Shown here: piece after piece, positions 31,099 through 39,127 of the stretch
Layout: the number at the start of each line of letters is the position of its first letter
Numbering within the stretch: the first letter of the stretch is position 1
Assembly (NCBI RefSeq): GCF_007197575.1
Contig: NZ_CP041616.1
Coordinates: 2,108,001 to 2,172,000, forward strand
Source: Ornithinimicrobium ciconiae
GTDB taxonomy: Bacteria > Actinomycetota > Actinomycetes > Actinomycetales > Dermatophilaceae
DNA: 64,000 nt
Reading direction: 5' to 3'
Translations under genes and position numbers: made by a program
Notes under the pieces: model-generated
Databases searched by the model: none
The model's input: only the letters and a program-made list of their open reading frames with translations
Told to the model about the DNA's origin: nothing

Positions 31099-31140
31099 AA
31101 AACGGCTGGTCAGACGGTATTTCCGCTGACCAGCCGTTTT
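31099..31140 (+). terminator. Orphan tRNA-operon terminator
   Basis: AAAACGGCTGGTCAG and CTGACCAGCCGTTTT form a perfect 15-bp stem around a 12-base loop, ending in a T run. It lies 5 bases after attR, where the end of the tRNA-Val gene would be before insertion. No gene to its left now needs it. Confidence 0.9.
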
Positions 31141-31402
31141 CTTATGCCCGCCATGTGCCCGTTTGGTTCTCGTTTCCGGGCATGGGCAGGGGTCCCAGGA
31201 CGTGCGCAGGGCTGGGCACGAGCACCCACGAGCCGCACATGTCCGACTCGAACCCTCGCCTGCGTGCACTGTCAGAGTGATGCCACCCAGGGCCGGGAGA
31301 AGTCCGGCTGGCAAGACCCCCCACCTGAGGGATGGTGCGCTCGCCACCCTGCGAGGACGCTTGACTGCACGGCCGAGATTCGGCCGACAGATTGGGAGCG
31401 TC
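31141..31402. other. Intergenic region right of the element
   Basis: No gene is supported; open frames here are low in recognisable protein pattern. It must hold the promoter of the flavoprotein gene. Confidence 0.3.
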
Positions 31403-32605
31403 ATGGACGAAGAGGTGCTCATCATCGGCAGCGGGCCGGGGGGCCTGAGTTGTGCGGCTGAGCTGCGCGGCCGCGGCGTGTCGGCAACGGTGCTGGAGCG
31501 CGGGTCGGAGCTGGCCAACGAGTGGGTTGGCCGCTACGACGCCATGCGGTTCAACACCAGCCGCCTGCACTCCTCCCTGCCCGGGTCCCCGTTCCCCCGG
31601 GAGTGGGGCCAGTTCCCGACCCGCGACCAGTACCTCACCTACCTGAGGGCGTATGCCGAGGCGCACCAGGTCTGCGTCCGCACCGGGGTCACGGTGACCC
31701 GGGTCGAGCGGGACGACGACGGGTGGCGCCTGGAGACCAGCACGGGTCCCGTCCGTGCCCGGCACGTGATTGTGGCGGCCGGTCTAGCCCACAGTCCGGT
31801 CACGCCGGGCTGGGCGGTGGACAGTCCCTTCACCGGGCAGGTGCTGCACGCCCGCGACTATCGCAACCCCGAGCCGTTCGCCGGACAGGACGTCGTGGTG
31901 GTCGGCGCGGGGTCGACCGGGCTGGAGATTGCCCACCAACTGGCGCGCGGGGGCGCCGGCCGGGTGAGCCTGTCCTTCCGGACCCCACCCAACATCATCT
32001 TCCGGGTGATGGGCGGTGCACCCTCGGACCTGCCCGTCCCGCTGTTCCTGCACCTGCCGACCCGGCTCGTGGACCGGATGTTCGCCACGATGCAGCGGCG
32101 GGTCGTCGGCGACCTCTCTGCACACGGCCTGCCACCGGCCACCGAGGGGGCGATCACCGGGCTCAAGCGGCGCGGTGCGGGCACAGCCGTCATCGACAAG
32201 GAGGTCGTTGACGCGATCCGTGAGGGCGCCTTCACCATCGTGCCCGAGGTCACCGGCCTGGACACCCACGGCGCGCGACTCGTTGACGGACGCCAGGTGG
32301 ACTGCTCGGTGGTGATCCTCTCGGCCGGCTACATGACCGGCCTGGAACCGCTCGTCGGTCACCTCGACGTGCTGGGCGAGCGCGGGATGCCGACGGTCGC
32401 CTCGGGCGACGAGGCACTGCCGGGGCTCCGTTTCGTGGGTTATGTCTATCGGCCCGGACTCACGGGTTTCGTCGGGCGACAGGCGCGACGGATCGCACGC
32501 GAGATCGCGGCTCGTGAGAGAGCAGGGCGGCGAGCTCGGGGCGGCTCGACACCCCGAGTTTCGCGAAAACCGACTTCACGTGCCCGCGCAGGGTCGCGGG
32601 GGTGA
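31403..32605 (+). CDS. Flavin-dependent monooxygenase / NAD(P)-binding flavoprotein
   Basis: This 400-aa protein has an FAD-binding Rossmann motif at the very N-terminus (LIIGSGPGGLSCAAELRGRG), the FMO/BVMO-like segment RLHSSLPGSPFPREWGQFPT, and a second dinucleotide motif VVVGAGSTGLEIAHQLARGG near residue 170. ILSAGYMTGLEPLV and GLRFVGYVYRPGLTG belong to the C-terminal FAD part. It fits the CzcO/TrkA-like flavoproteins that oxidise small molecules with NADPH and O2; the substrate is unknown. GGGAG precedes ATG 31403. Its last 146 bases overlap the end of a convergent LuxR gene. Confidence 0.88.
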   Translation: MDEEVLIIGSGPGGLSCAAELRGRGVSATVLERGSELANEWVGRYDAMRFNTSRLHSSLPGSPFPREWGQFPTRDQYLTYLRAYAEAHQVCVRTGVTVTRVERDDDGWRLETSTGPVRARHVIVAAGLAHSPVTPGWAVDSPFTGQVLHARDYRNPEPFAGQDVVVVGAGSTGLEIAHQLARGGAGRVSLSFRTPPNIIFRVMGGAPSDLPVPLFLHLPTRLVDRMFATMQRRVVGDLSAHGLPPATEGAITGLKRRGAGTAVIDKEVVDAIREGAFTIVPEVTGLDTHGARLVDGRQVDCSVVILSAGYMTGLEPLVGHLDVLGERGMPTVASGDEALPGLRFVGYVYRPGLTGFVGRQARRIAREIAARERAGRRARGGSTPRVSRKPTSRARAGSRG

Positions 32606-33578
32606 TCCACAGCTGCTCGGCGATCTCCGCGATCGACATCCCGACGAGCAGCAGCTGGGTGACCTCGCGTTCCCGGTCGGTGAGTTGGTGCAGACTTAGC
32701 AGGAGCGGTGCCAGGTCCGCGCGCTGAGCGGGCTCGAGCACCAGCGCCGTCGTGCCACTGCGCTCGCCGTCCGAGGCGGCGAGCCGGGCACCACGGATGA
32801 TGAGCCACTCGCCGCTGCGCGACCGCGCCCTGGCAAGCGCGGGACGGTCGCTCCCGTGCTCATCCTGGCGTGCGCCGTCCGCCAGGGACCGGGCCCGCTG
32901 CGCCACCTCGTGGAGCACGATGGTGGCGTCCACCTCCTCCGGTGGGCCCAACCACTCCTGCGCCTGCGGGGTGAGCGAGACGACCGCGCCGTCGTCGTCC
33001 AGCACGATGAGGGCGGGGGCATCGACCGGATCGCCGCCGGTCAGGTCCCCGAGCAGATAGCAGGTGCGGATGCCGTTGCCCAGGTGCGGCGCAATGGCCG
33101 CGATCAGCTCGACGTCCTTCGAGGTGAAGAAGGGGTCCTCTGCGGCGCGGGTGAGGCAGGCGTGGCCCCAGGCGACCCGCCCGGTGGCGAAAACAGCCCG
33201 CAACTCGTCGCCATAGCCGTTGGGCCCGTAGATCTGGGCCCACCGGGCGCTCCGGGCCAGGTCACCGTCGGTGCTCGCGCTCAACGCGACCGCCGCGACC
33301 CCGTCGCGAGCCAGCTCCCAGAACTTGTTGATGTCCTCCACCGTGAGCTCGCAGGCGATCAGGTCCCGGTGCAGGCTGTGGTCCACGTGCTCGGCGTAGA
33401 CGCCGGTCATCAGCATCGTGTCGGGGTCGATCAGGATCCAGCCACCGGCGGCGTAGGGGACCTCCTCGCGCACCAGATCGGCCACCCGCTCGAAGAGGTC
33501 CAGCGGGTCCTGGGCACGCGCGCAGATCCCGGCCACCCGCTCGATGAGGCGGTCCCTGGAGCTGCGATGCGGCAGCAT
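32460..33578 (-). CDS. LuxR-family transcriptional regulator with GAF-like sensor
   Basis: This 372-aa protein has a GAF/PAS-like N-terminal sensor region (DLFERVADLVREEVPYAAGG, later WGHACLTRAAEDPFF and ALIVLDDDGAVVSLTPQAQE) and a C-terminal LuxR helix-turn-helix (LTDREREVTQLLLVGMSIAE, then ATLRGHVKSVFAKLGVSSRP). LuxR domains of this kind bind DNA as dimers, and the sensor probably binds a small ligand or redox cue. It converges on the flavoprotein gene with a 146-bp overlap and probably regulates nearby genes; the target is not visible. Confidence 0.9.
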   Translation of the reverse strand: MLPHRSSRDRLIERVAGICARAQDPLDLFERVADLVREEVPYAAGGWILIDPDTMLMTGVYAEHVDHSLHRDLIACELTVEDINKFWELARDGVAAVALSASTDGDLARSARWAQIYGPNGYGDELRAVFATGRVAWGHACLTRAAEDPFFTSKDVELIAAIAPHLGNGIRTCYLLGDLTGGDPVDAPALIVLDDDGAVVSLTPQAQEWLGPPEEVDATIVLHEVAQRARSLADGARQDEHGSDRPALARARSRSGEWLIIRGARLAASDGERSGTTALVLEPAQRADLAPLLLSLHQLTDREREVTQLLLVGMSIAEIAEQLWITPATLRGHVKSVFAKLGVSSRPELAALLSHEPRSRVRSVAPVARRNP

Positions 33579-33692
33579 GATCCTGCCATTCTGCCTCGGG
33601 AAGCGTCAACGGTCCAGTTCCTATCGCGACGGCATACTCTTGAGAAGAATCGGCCCAGGTTCGACGATGGCTCTTGAGAGGAGGCGCGTGAG

Positions 33693-34382
33693 GTGGAGGC
33701 CGGGAACGTGAGTGGGGTCAGTCGGGATGGCAGCGTGCACGTGACCGACGAGCGGTTCAACACTTTCTCGCACCTGTTCGGTGCCGTTCTGGCAGTCGCT
33801 GGTGCTGCTCTGTTGATCGCCTTGGCGGGGGAGCAGGGGGACCCGTGGAAGATCGTAGGGTTCAGTGTCTACGGCTTGTCACTGATCACCTTGTTCGTCG
33901 CGAGTGCTCTGCACCACGGCATCGACCACAGCCCGGGCGTGAATTCGCTCTTGCGCACCCTTGACTACACGTCAGTCTTCTTCCTGATCGCCGGAACGGT
34001 CACACCACTGGTCCTGGTGCTCTTCCGCAACACCTTCGGGTGGACCGTGTTCGGAGTCGTCTGGGCGATCGCGATCCTCGGCATCGTGGCGCGGTCAGTG
34101 TGGCGCCAACTGCCCAAGTGGGTGACCAATACGCTCTATATCTCGCTCGGTTGGTTGACGGTCTTGCTCGTGGGTGCCGACCCGTCGGCGCTGCCTCCCG
34201 GGGCCATAGCACTGATGGCGGCAGGCGGGATCGTCTACAGCGTGGGATTCGTGATCTATGTGGTGGAACGGCCCAATCTGCGTCCTGGTGTCTTCGGGTT
34301 CCACGAGTTGTGGCACACGCTGGTCGTCGTGGCGGCTGCCTTGCATCTGTTGCTCATGTACTTCTACGTGCTCCCGGCCTAG
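33693..34382 (+). CDS. trhA: TrhA/hemolysin III-family membrane protein
   Basis: This 229-aa protein has seven hydrophobic segments and the PAQR/hemolysin-III conserved residues: FNTFSHLFGAVLAV near the N-terminus, ASALHHGIDHSP (a metal-binding Ser-His-x-x-His type motif), TVTPLVLVLF and the C-terminal FHELWHTLVVVAAALHLLLM. The family is linked to membrane energetics and fatty-acid composition; the hemolysin label is historical. AGGAGG ends 8 bases before GTG 33693. Confidence 0.9.
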   Translation: MEAGNVSGVSRDGSVHVTDERFNTFSHLFGAVLAVAGAALLIALAGEQGDPWKIVGFSVYGLSLITLFVASALHHGIDHSPGVNSLLRTLDYTSVFFLIAGTVTPLVLVLFRNTFGWTVFGVVWAIAILGIVARSVWRQLPKWVTNTLYISLGWLTVLLVGADPSALPPGAIALMAAGGIVYSVGFVIYVVERPNLRPGVFGFHELWHTLVVVAAALHLLLMYFYVLPA

Positions 34383-34604
34383 CCAGGGCGGAGGGACCTG
34401 ATGCACTGTGCCGCTCGCCTTCATGAGGGCTGGTGGACCTAGGCGGCCGGGCTCGCCGGGACCGCATTCCGGGGGAGGGGTGGCTCCCCTTACGGCCCGC
34501 ACACTTGCTCCCTCCGAAGAGGCTCTCGACACCCCGCTCGGCCCGCCAGATCTCTCCGACGAACTGGGGCCTGCTACCCGGCGCTCCGGTACCTACCGGG
34601 ACGG
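34383..34604. other. Intergenic, no gene seen
   Basis: No supported gene in this stretch, which precedes an IS5-type remnant. Its inverted GC-rich sequence around 34470-34490 could act as a terminator for trhA, but the stem is not clean. Confidence 0.25.
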
Positions 34605-34738
34605 GACTCACACCCGCTGGTCTGGCACAGCTTCCAGGACGCACGCGCCCTGGCCACGCCCTACGACAAGCTCGCCCTGACCTACCGAGGCGGCGTCGTC
34701 CTCCGCGCATCACGATCTGGCTCCGCGCGCTACGGTAG
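34605..34738 (+). pseudogene. IS5-family transposase, 3' remnant
   Basis: The plus strand reads HPLVWHSFQDARALATPYDK followed by LALTYRGGVVLR, then in another frame RITIWLRALR and a stop. This is the C-terminal tail of IS5-type transposases (RALATRYDKLA ... YRAGVVL ... ITIWLR), with a frameshift in the last strand. No other part of the transposase remains. Confidence 0.7.
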
Positions 34739-34794
34739 ATGGCATTGAGGCAACCGGGACGCGGGCACCCCGGAGACCGTGGAGGTGGTCAGGC

Positions 34795-35124
34795 ATGACA
34801 GGACCCGGCACCATCCAGCCGCGCGTACGTGACTCGCAGTTCACTGTGGGTATAGCGGTGGTAGCCGTGCTCGCCATCCCTGTCGGCCTCGGCCTCTCCA
34901 TCTTCGGGTTCTTCGGCTGGTGCGTTGGCCCCTTGATCCTCGTCGCCGGCCTTGTCGGGCAACACCTGCGGCGCGGATGGGCATTCTGGGCGATCTGGAT
35001 CGGCTTCGGGCTGATTCTGGGAGCGCTGGCATACATCACCATGGGTCTCCTTTCCCCCGACGGCTCATCATCCGACGGCACTACACCGCCATACGCAACG
35101 TCGGGACCACCGTCAGGACCTTAG
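34795..35124 (+). CDS. Small membrane protein
   Basis: This 109-aa protein has three hydrophobic segments (VGIAVVAVLAIPVGLGLSIF, FFGWCVGPLILVAGLVG, FWAIWIGFGLILGALAYI) and a Ser/Thr/Pro-rich C-terminal tail. GGAGGT lies 8 bases before ATG 34795. No family identified. Plausible integral membrane protein of unknown role. Confidence 0.65.
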   Translation: MTGPGTIQPRVRDSQFTVGIAVVAVLAIPVGLGLSIFGFFGWCVGPLILVAGLVGQHLRRGWAFWAIWIGFGLILGALAYITMGLLSPDGSSSDGTTPPYATSGPPSGP

Positions 35125-35390
35125 GGAGACACGCCCAAGGCCTCACTTGTACGGTTGCAGTCCCTTCACGTCCACCCCAACGCAGCCGCGTGACCCGGTC
35201 TCTGCGACGAACGGAACGATCATGGCCGAAGGGTCCTCCATGGCGAATTCCAGATGGTGAATTCCAGCGCCGCGGTCACCTGTCGGTGGCAACCCAGCAA
35301 CCTGGGCGCACCCAGTGCGCAGCGATACCGCGGGGGAAGAAGGAGTCACCCGGGACTCTCGCTCGAGGTCAAGGGTCTCGGCCGAGCTGC

Positions 35391-35654
35391 TCAGCCCCGG
35401 CGACGACGATCTGTGACGTACCGCCAGGTGGCAGTGACGATGACGGCACCCACCAAAGAGCCGATGATGCCGCTTGGACGAAGGGCCAAACCGTCACCCG
35501 CCAGTGTGCTACTGAGCAGACCGCCGACGAAGGACCCCACGAGTCCGGCCACGACGGCCATACTCCAGTCGATTCCCCGGCTTCCTCGACCAAGCAGCAA
35601 CTGGGCACCGGCTCCTACGAGCATGCCGAACAGGATGAGACCGATGATCAACAT
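35391..35654 (-). CDS. GlsB/YeaQ/YmgE-family membrane protein
   Basis: The 87-aa protein matches the transglycosylase-associated family: three hydrophobic segments with a Gly-rich pattern (GAGAQLLLGRGSRGIDWS, then VGSFVGGLLSS and SLVGAVIVTATWR). Such proteins are small stress-related membrane proteins, and the transglycosylase link is not firmly proven. The gene is on the opposite strand to its left neighbour. A short minus-strand stretch near 35143-35349 resembles a protein tail (HHLEFAMEDPSAMIVPFVAE) but cannot be assigned. Confidence 0.8.
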   Translation of the reverse strand: MLIIGLILFGMLVGAGAQLLLGRGSRGIDWSMAVVAGLVGSFVGGLLSSTLAGDGLALRPSGIIGSLVGAVIVTATWRYVTDRRRRG

Positions 35655-35727
35655 GAGCGGAGTTTAGGGCAACTCTGTTCGAGGGAAAAAGCTAGGTCGC
35701 GGTAGGCGAGCCCGGCCTCGTCCGCGA

Positions 35728-36417
35728 CTACACAGTGGGGAGTGACGGACGTTCGATCCGGGCGAAGGCGGACAGGCTCAGCCACGCGGGGAGGGCAGCC
35801 TGGGCCGAGGCACTGCCCTCCAGTCGCAGCCCGTGATCCCGCTGGGCATGGGCCCAGCTCACGTCGCCGCGCCACACGCGGACCATGGTGCGGAGCGGGC
35901 CGGTCACCTGCACGGTTGTCGGATAGCCGGGGTCGAAGTCGCACAGTTCGACGTCATCTCGGTGGACGACCATCCACCAGCGATCATGGCCGCGCGCAGG
36001 GAGGTCGGTGAAGTGGAAGCTCATCACGGTGCGACCGTCGGGAACCGTCTCGAGCGCCACGTTGCGTCGGATGTCCCACATGAGCAGGTGCGGGTCCAGG
36101 TCCTCGTCCCCGAGCTGCGTCATCCAGCGGATGCCCCACGCGCCGAGTGCCTCGATGACCGGTGCCAGGGCGCGACCGCCAGGGGTCAGCTCGTAGCGCA
36201 CCCGGCCGCCGTCCTCCTGTCGCAGGAGGATCCCCGCACGGGCCAGGTCGCGCAACCGCTTGGACAGGAGAGCAGGGGACATCCGTGGGACACCGCGACG
36301 CAACTCGTTGAAGTGGTGGCTGCCGGAGAGCAGCTCCCTGACGATGAGCACGGTCCACCGCTCATCGAGCAGCTCCATGGTCTTGGCGATGGGACAGAAC
36401 TGACCGTATCCGTGCAT
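35728..36417 (-). CDS. HxlR-family transcriptional regulator
   Basis: The 229-aa protein has the HxlR winged helix at the N-terminus: CPIAKTMELLDERWTVLIVR, then SHHFNELRRGVPRMSPALLS and KRLRDLARAGILLRQED. A second domain of about 115 residues (SFHFTDLPARGHDRWWMVVH ...) is likely ligand binding. GGGAGG sits before ATG 36417. It diverges from a methyltransferase gene with a 202-bp shared promoter region containing a palindrome, so it probably represses that gene and itself. HxlR proteins often sense aldehydes, quinones or drugs. Confidence 0.88.
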   Translation of the reverse strand: MHGYGQFCPIAKTMELLDERWTVLIVRELLSGSHHFNELRRGVPRMSPALLSKRLRDLARAGILLRQEDGGRVRYELTPGGRALAPVIEALGAWGIRWMTQLGDEDLDPHLLMWDIRRNVALETVPDGRTVMSFHFTDLPARGHDRWWMVVHRDDVELCDFDPGYPTTVQVTGPLRTMVRVWRGDVSWAHAQRDHGLRLEGSASAQAALPAWLSLSAFARIERPSLPTV

Positions 36418-36526
36418 CTCGCGCCTCCCATCCAGCAGCCTACGCGCGTTGGGGACGCCCGGACCAGAGTTGTCGGTGCCTGTCGGCTCACGCACCCGCA
36501 GCGAGGTCAGGAATGATACAGATCGA

Positions 36527-36541
36527 GAACCGGAGCGGTTC
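36527..36541 (+). promoter_or_regulatory. Operator candidate for the HxlR protein
   Basis: GAACCG-gag-CGGTTC is a perfect 6-bp inverted repeat with a 3-base centre. It lies 79 bases before the methyltransferase start and about 15 bases after a GATACA -10-like hexamer, so binding could block that promoter. Confidence 0.5.
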
Positions 36542-36619
36542 AGAACTGGCACTGTCCGGGACGTATGCCGGGGGGTCACCGTGGAGGGAGCACGTTCACC
36601 CGTCACAGAGGAGTTCCGC

Positions 36620-37708
36620 ATGTCCACCACGCTTCCTGCTCCGGCCACGACCACCGGCTCGGCGGAGTCCGCCACAGCCCCGCCGCTGACCGACGGACCG
36701 ACGGTGCCCGAGCAGGCTGGCGTCCTGGTCGGCAACGTCGCCGGCTACATGGCGACGCGCATCATCGCGATCGGCCAGAACGCCGGCTTTCTCGAGGCCC
36801 TGGCCGAGCACCCAGGACTGACGGTCCGGCAGCTCGCTGACAGCCGAGACACAGACGAGTTCTACACCTCCGTGTGGTGCCGGGGAGCGTTCGGTGCAGG
36901 CGTCCTGGAGCGTGCGGGCGAGGGCTACCGGCTGGCCCCCCACCTGGCCACGCTTCTTCTCGACCCGACCTCGCCCGCCTATGTCGGCGGCATGTTCCCC
37001 CTGGTCCAGCAACCGGAGATGTTCGGCCGGTTTTCCGAGACGCTCGTGTCGGGAGAGCGGATGTGGTGGAGCGACACCAGCCATGCCTGGATCGATGCGG
37101 TCTCCGGGACCGGCGGACCGTTCTACACCAGGCTCGTGCCCGGCGGGCTCGCGCTGGTCCCGGGCCTGACAGAGCGACTCGCAGACGGCGGCCTCATCGT
37201 GGACTCGGCCTGCGGCGCGGGCACCGGCCTGCTCCGTCTTGCCGAGCACTTCCCGAGCTCCCGGATCATCGGCGTCGACGGTGATTCCCACTCGGCGGCG
37301 CGTGCCCGGCAGCGGGTCGTGGACGCCGGCCTCATCGACCGGGTCGAGGTGCTGTGCCAGCCGCTGGAGCAGATGGAGCTCCCGGCAGAAGCCGCCCTGG
37401 TGGTCAACAACATCTCGATGCACGAGTGCCGGGACATCGACCTGACCACCCGTCGGGTCCTGAGCGCGCTTGAGCCGGGCGGCTGGTTCGTCGTCTCAGA
37501 CTTCCCGTTCCCGCAGTCGGACGAGGGCCTGCGGACGGTCCCGGGCCGGATCATGTCCGGGATCCAGTTCTTCGAGGCGCAGATCGACGACCAGCTGCTG
37601 CCGACGTCCGCCTACGACGACCTCCTGACCCGGCACGGGTTCACCGACCTGGGCACCGCGGACCTCACCCCGGTGCACGCCCTCACCTGGGGACGGCGCC
37701 AGCTCTAG
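36620..37708 (+). CDS. Class I SAM-dependent methyltransferase
   Basis: This 362-aa protein has an N-terminal winged-helix part (AGFLEALAEHPGLTVRQLAD, then WCRGAFGAGVLERAGEGYRL) and a Rossmann methyltransferase domain with motif I LIVDSACGAGTGLLRLAE near residue 193, an acidic motif II (IIGVDGDSHSAARARQR) and VVNNISMHECRDID. The layout is that of O-methyltransferases on small molecules. AGGAG is 6 bases before ATG 36620. It is divergent from the HxlR gene. Substrate not deducible. Confidence 0.88.
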   Translation: MSTTLPAPATTTGSAESATAPPLTDGPTVPEQAGVLVGNVAGYMATRIIAIGQNAGFLEALAEHPGLTVRQLADSRDTDEFYTSVWCRGAFGAGVLERAGEGYRLAPHLATLLLDPTSPAYVGGMFPLVQQPEMFGRFSETLVSGERMWWSDTSHAWIDAVSGTGGPFYTRLVPGGLALVPGLTERLADGGLIVDSACGAGTGLLRLAEHFPSSRIIGVDGDSHSAARARQRVVDAGLIDRVEVLCQPLEQMELPAEAALVVNNISMHECRDIDLTTRRVLSALEPGGWFVVSDFPFPQSDEGLRTVPGRIMSGIQFFEAQIDDQLLPTSAYDDLLTRHGFTDLGTADLTPVHALTWGRRQL

Positions 37709-38079
37709 CCGGTGCCGCTGGCTGGCCCGGAGGCCGTCCACGGGAGCGACCCCGTGGCGCTCCGGGCCCACCGCACTCCGGGCAGCATCGAGCGCGAAGG
37801 GCCAGCCGGGTGGACAATGACGCTGTGAGACCGACGGTCTCGGACCGGCTGCAGGGCCGGGGCGGCCTCGTCGTGGGGCGTGACGAGGAGCTGCGCCACG
37901 CCCAGACGCTGATCACCGGCGAGTCGGGGCAGGTCGCTGATGCGGGTGACCGCACTGCTCGACCCACCCCAGTCGTTGCTGCGCCCGGAGGTCGCCGCGC
38001 GGGTGTTGCGGCCAGGTGGACGGCTTCAGCCGGAGGGCGGTGGACGTGCCGCTGGCGACCACAATTCTGAACACCGTCC
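37709..38079. other. Intergenic region, possible regulator fragment
   Basis: No complete gene. In the plus strand, around 37815-37900, DRLQGRGGLVVGRDEELRHA resembles the start of an AAA/LuxR-type regulator (LVGRxxEL), but the frame then degenerates. Otherwise nothing is seen. Confidence 0.3.
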
Positions 38080-38085
38080 TATGGT
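38080..38085 (+). promoter_or_regulatory. -10 element of the lactonase gene
   Basis: TATGGT ends 6 bases before GTG 38092 without a ribosome-binding site, suggesting a leaderless transcript. Confidence 0.45.
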
Positions 38086-38091
38086 GGACAG

Positions 38092-39126
38092 GTGAGCGAA
38101 CTCATCCTGATTGCCAATGCCGACGACGGCTCCATCAGCGCGCTGCGCCTGCACCGTGGCGAGGCTCCTCGGCTCGAGGTGCTGAAGACCACCACGGGGC
38201 TCACCGGGTGCAGCACCTTCGCGGTGGACCCGGACCGCGACCTGGTGCACGCGGCATACAAGGGGGATCAGCCCGGGATCGCCACCCTGCGCCTGGACCG
38301 CACCACGGGGGCGCTCGAGGAGCTGTCCCGCACTGCCAGCGAGCACAGCATGACCTATCTGTCGCTGGCGCACGAGGGGACTGTGCTCCTGGGCGCGTCC
38401 TACGGCGGCGGGTCGGGGCGTGCCTGGCCGGTGCAGCACGAGGAGCAGGTCCGCCTCGGGGAGTCCACACCGCAGGTCAGCTTTGCCAACCTGCACTGCG
38501 TCGTGCCAGCCGCCGCAGAGGGCGGCCCCGTCGCCTACTTCGTCTCCCTCGGTGACGACCTCGTCGCACAGTTCAACCTGGACGCCAGCGGCACGCTGAC
38601 CCCGCTCGATCCGCCCACCGTGGCGGCGCCGCAGGGCTCGGGTCCGCGGCACCTGGTGGTGGACGGCGACCATGCCTACCTGGTGACCGAGTTCTCCGGC
38701 GAGGCGATCCGCTATGACCGGGCTGCCGACGGCTCGCTGACTTCCGGTGAGGCGGTCAGCATCGTCGACCCACGGCACGGACTGGCGCACAGCCGGCTCG
38801 GTGCGGACCCGGTGCAGGAGCACCTCGTCTGGGGCGCAGACCTGCACCGTGCCGGATCATGGCTGATCACCTCCGAGCGCAGCTCCTCCGAGCTGGCCTC
38901 GATCCCCGTCGACGCCTCCGGGCGGCTCGGCGAGCCAGCCCACTTCGCACCGACTCAGCAGCAGCCGCGCGGCTTCAACGTCACGGCAGACGGACGATTC
39001 GTGGTGAGCGTGGGGGAGAGGTCCACCCGCGCCGAGCTCCTCCGCGTCGAGGATGATGGTGTCCTCACCTCGCTGGGAACTGCCGAGATCGGTCGCGGCC
39101 CCAACTGGGTGCGCATCCTGGAGTGA
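38092..39126 (+). CDS. Lactonase-family beta-propeller protein
   Basis: This 344-aa protein follows the seven-bladed propeller of the lactonase/6-phosphogluconolactonase family: short strand repeats with TFAVDPDRDLVHAAYKGDQP, GSGPRHLVVDGDHAYLVTEF, QPRGFNVTADGRFVVSVGER and a C-terminal GRGPNWVRIL, which are the characteristic P-R-H and P-R-x-F blade motifs. Members hydrolyse cyclic sugar lactones, but many are uncharacterised. There is no signal peptide. The start is GTG 38092, consistent with a leaderless -10 box. It converges with the glycosyltransferase operon, one base apart. Confidence 0.85.
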   Translation: MSELILIANADDGSISALRLHRGEAPRLEVLKTTTGLTGCSTFAVDPDRDLVHAAYKGDQPGIATLRLDRTTGALEELSRTASEHSMTYLSLAHEGTVLLGASYGGGSGRAWPVQHEEQVRLGESTPQVSFANLHCVVPAAAEGGPVAYFVSLGDDLVAQFNLDASGTLTPLDPPTVAAPQGSGPRHLVVDGDHAYLVTEFSGEAIRYDRAADGSLTSGEAVSIVDPRHGLAHSRLGADPVQEHLVWGADLHRAGSWLITSERSSSELASIPVDASGRLGEPAHFAPTQQQPRGFNVTADGRFVVSVGERSTRAELLRVEDDGVLTSLGTAEIGRGPNWVRILE

Positions 39127-39127
39127 G

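Noticed and set aside
30906..31100. Extension of the integrase frame through attR to 31100
   Set aside because: The best start is TTG 30905 with a clear GGGAGG; the upstream frame crosses the att core and has no homologous residues.
35143..35349. Minus-strand frame with HHLEFAMEDPSAMIVPFVAE
   Set aside because: It has some protein-like pattern but no start, context or family I can name, so it is mentioned only beside the GlsB gene.
36600..37423. Minus-strand frame opposite the methyltransferase
   Set aside because: Antisense to a gene with clear SAM motifs; no independent evidence.
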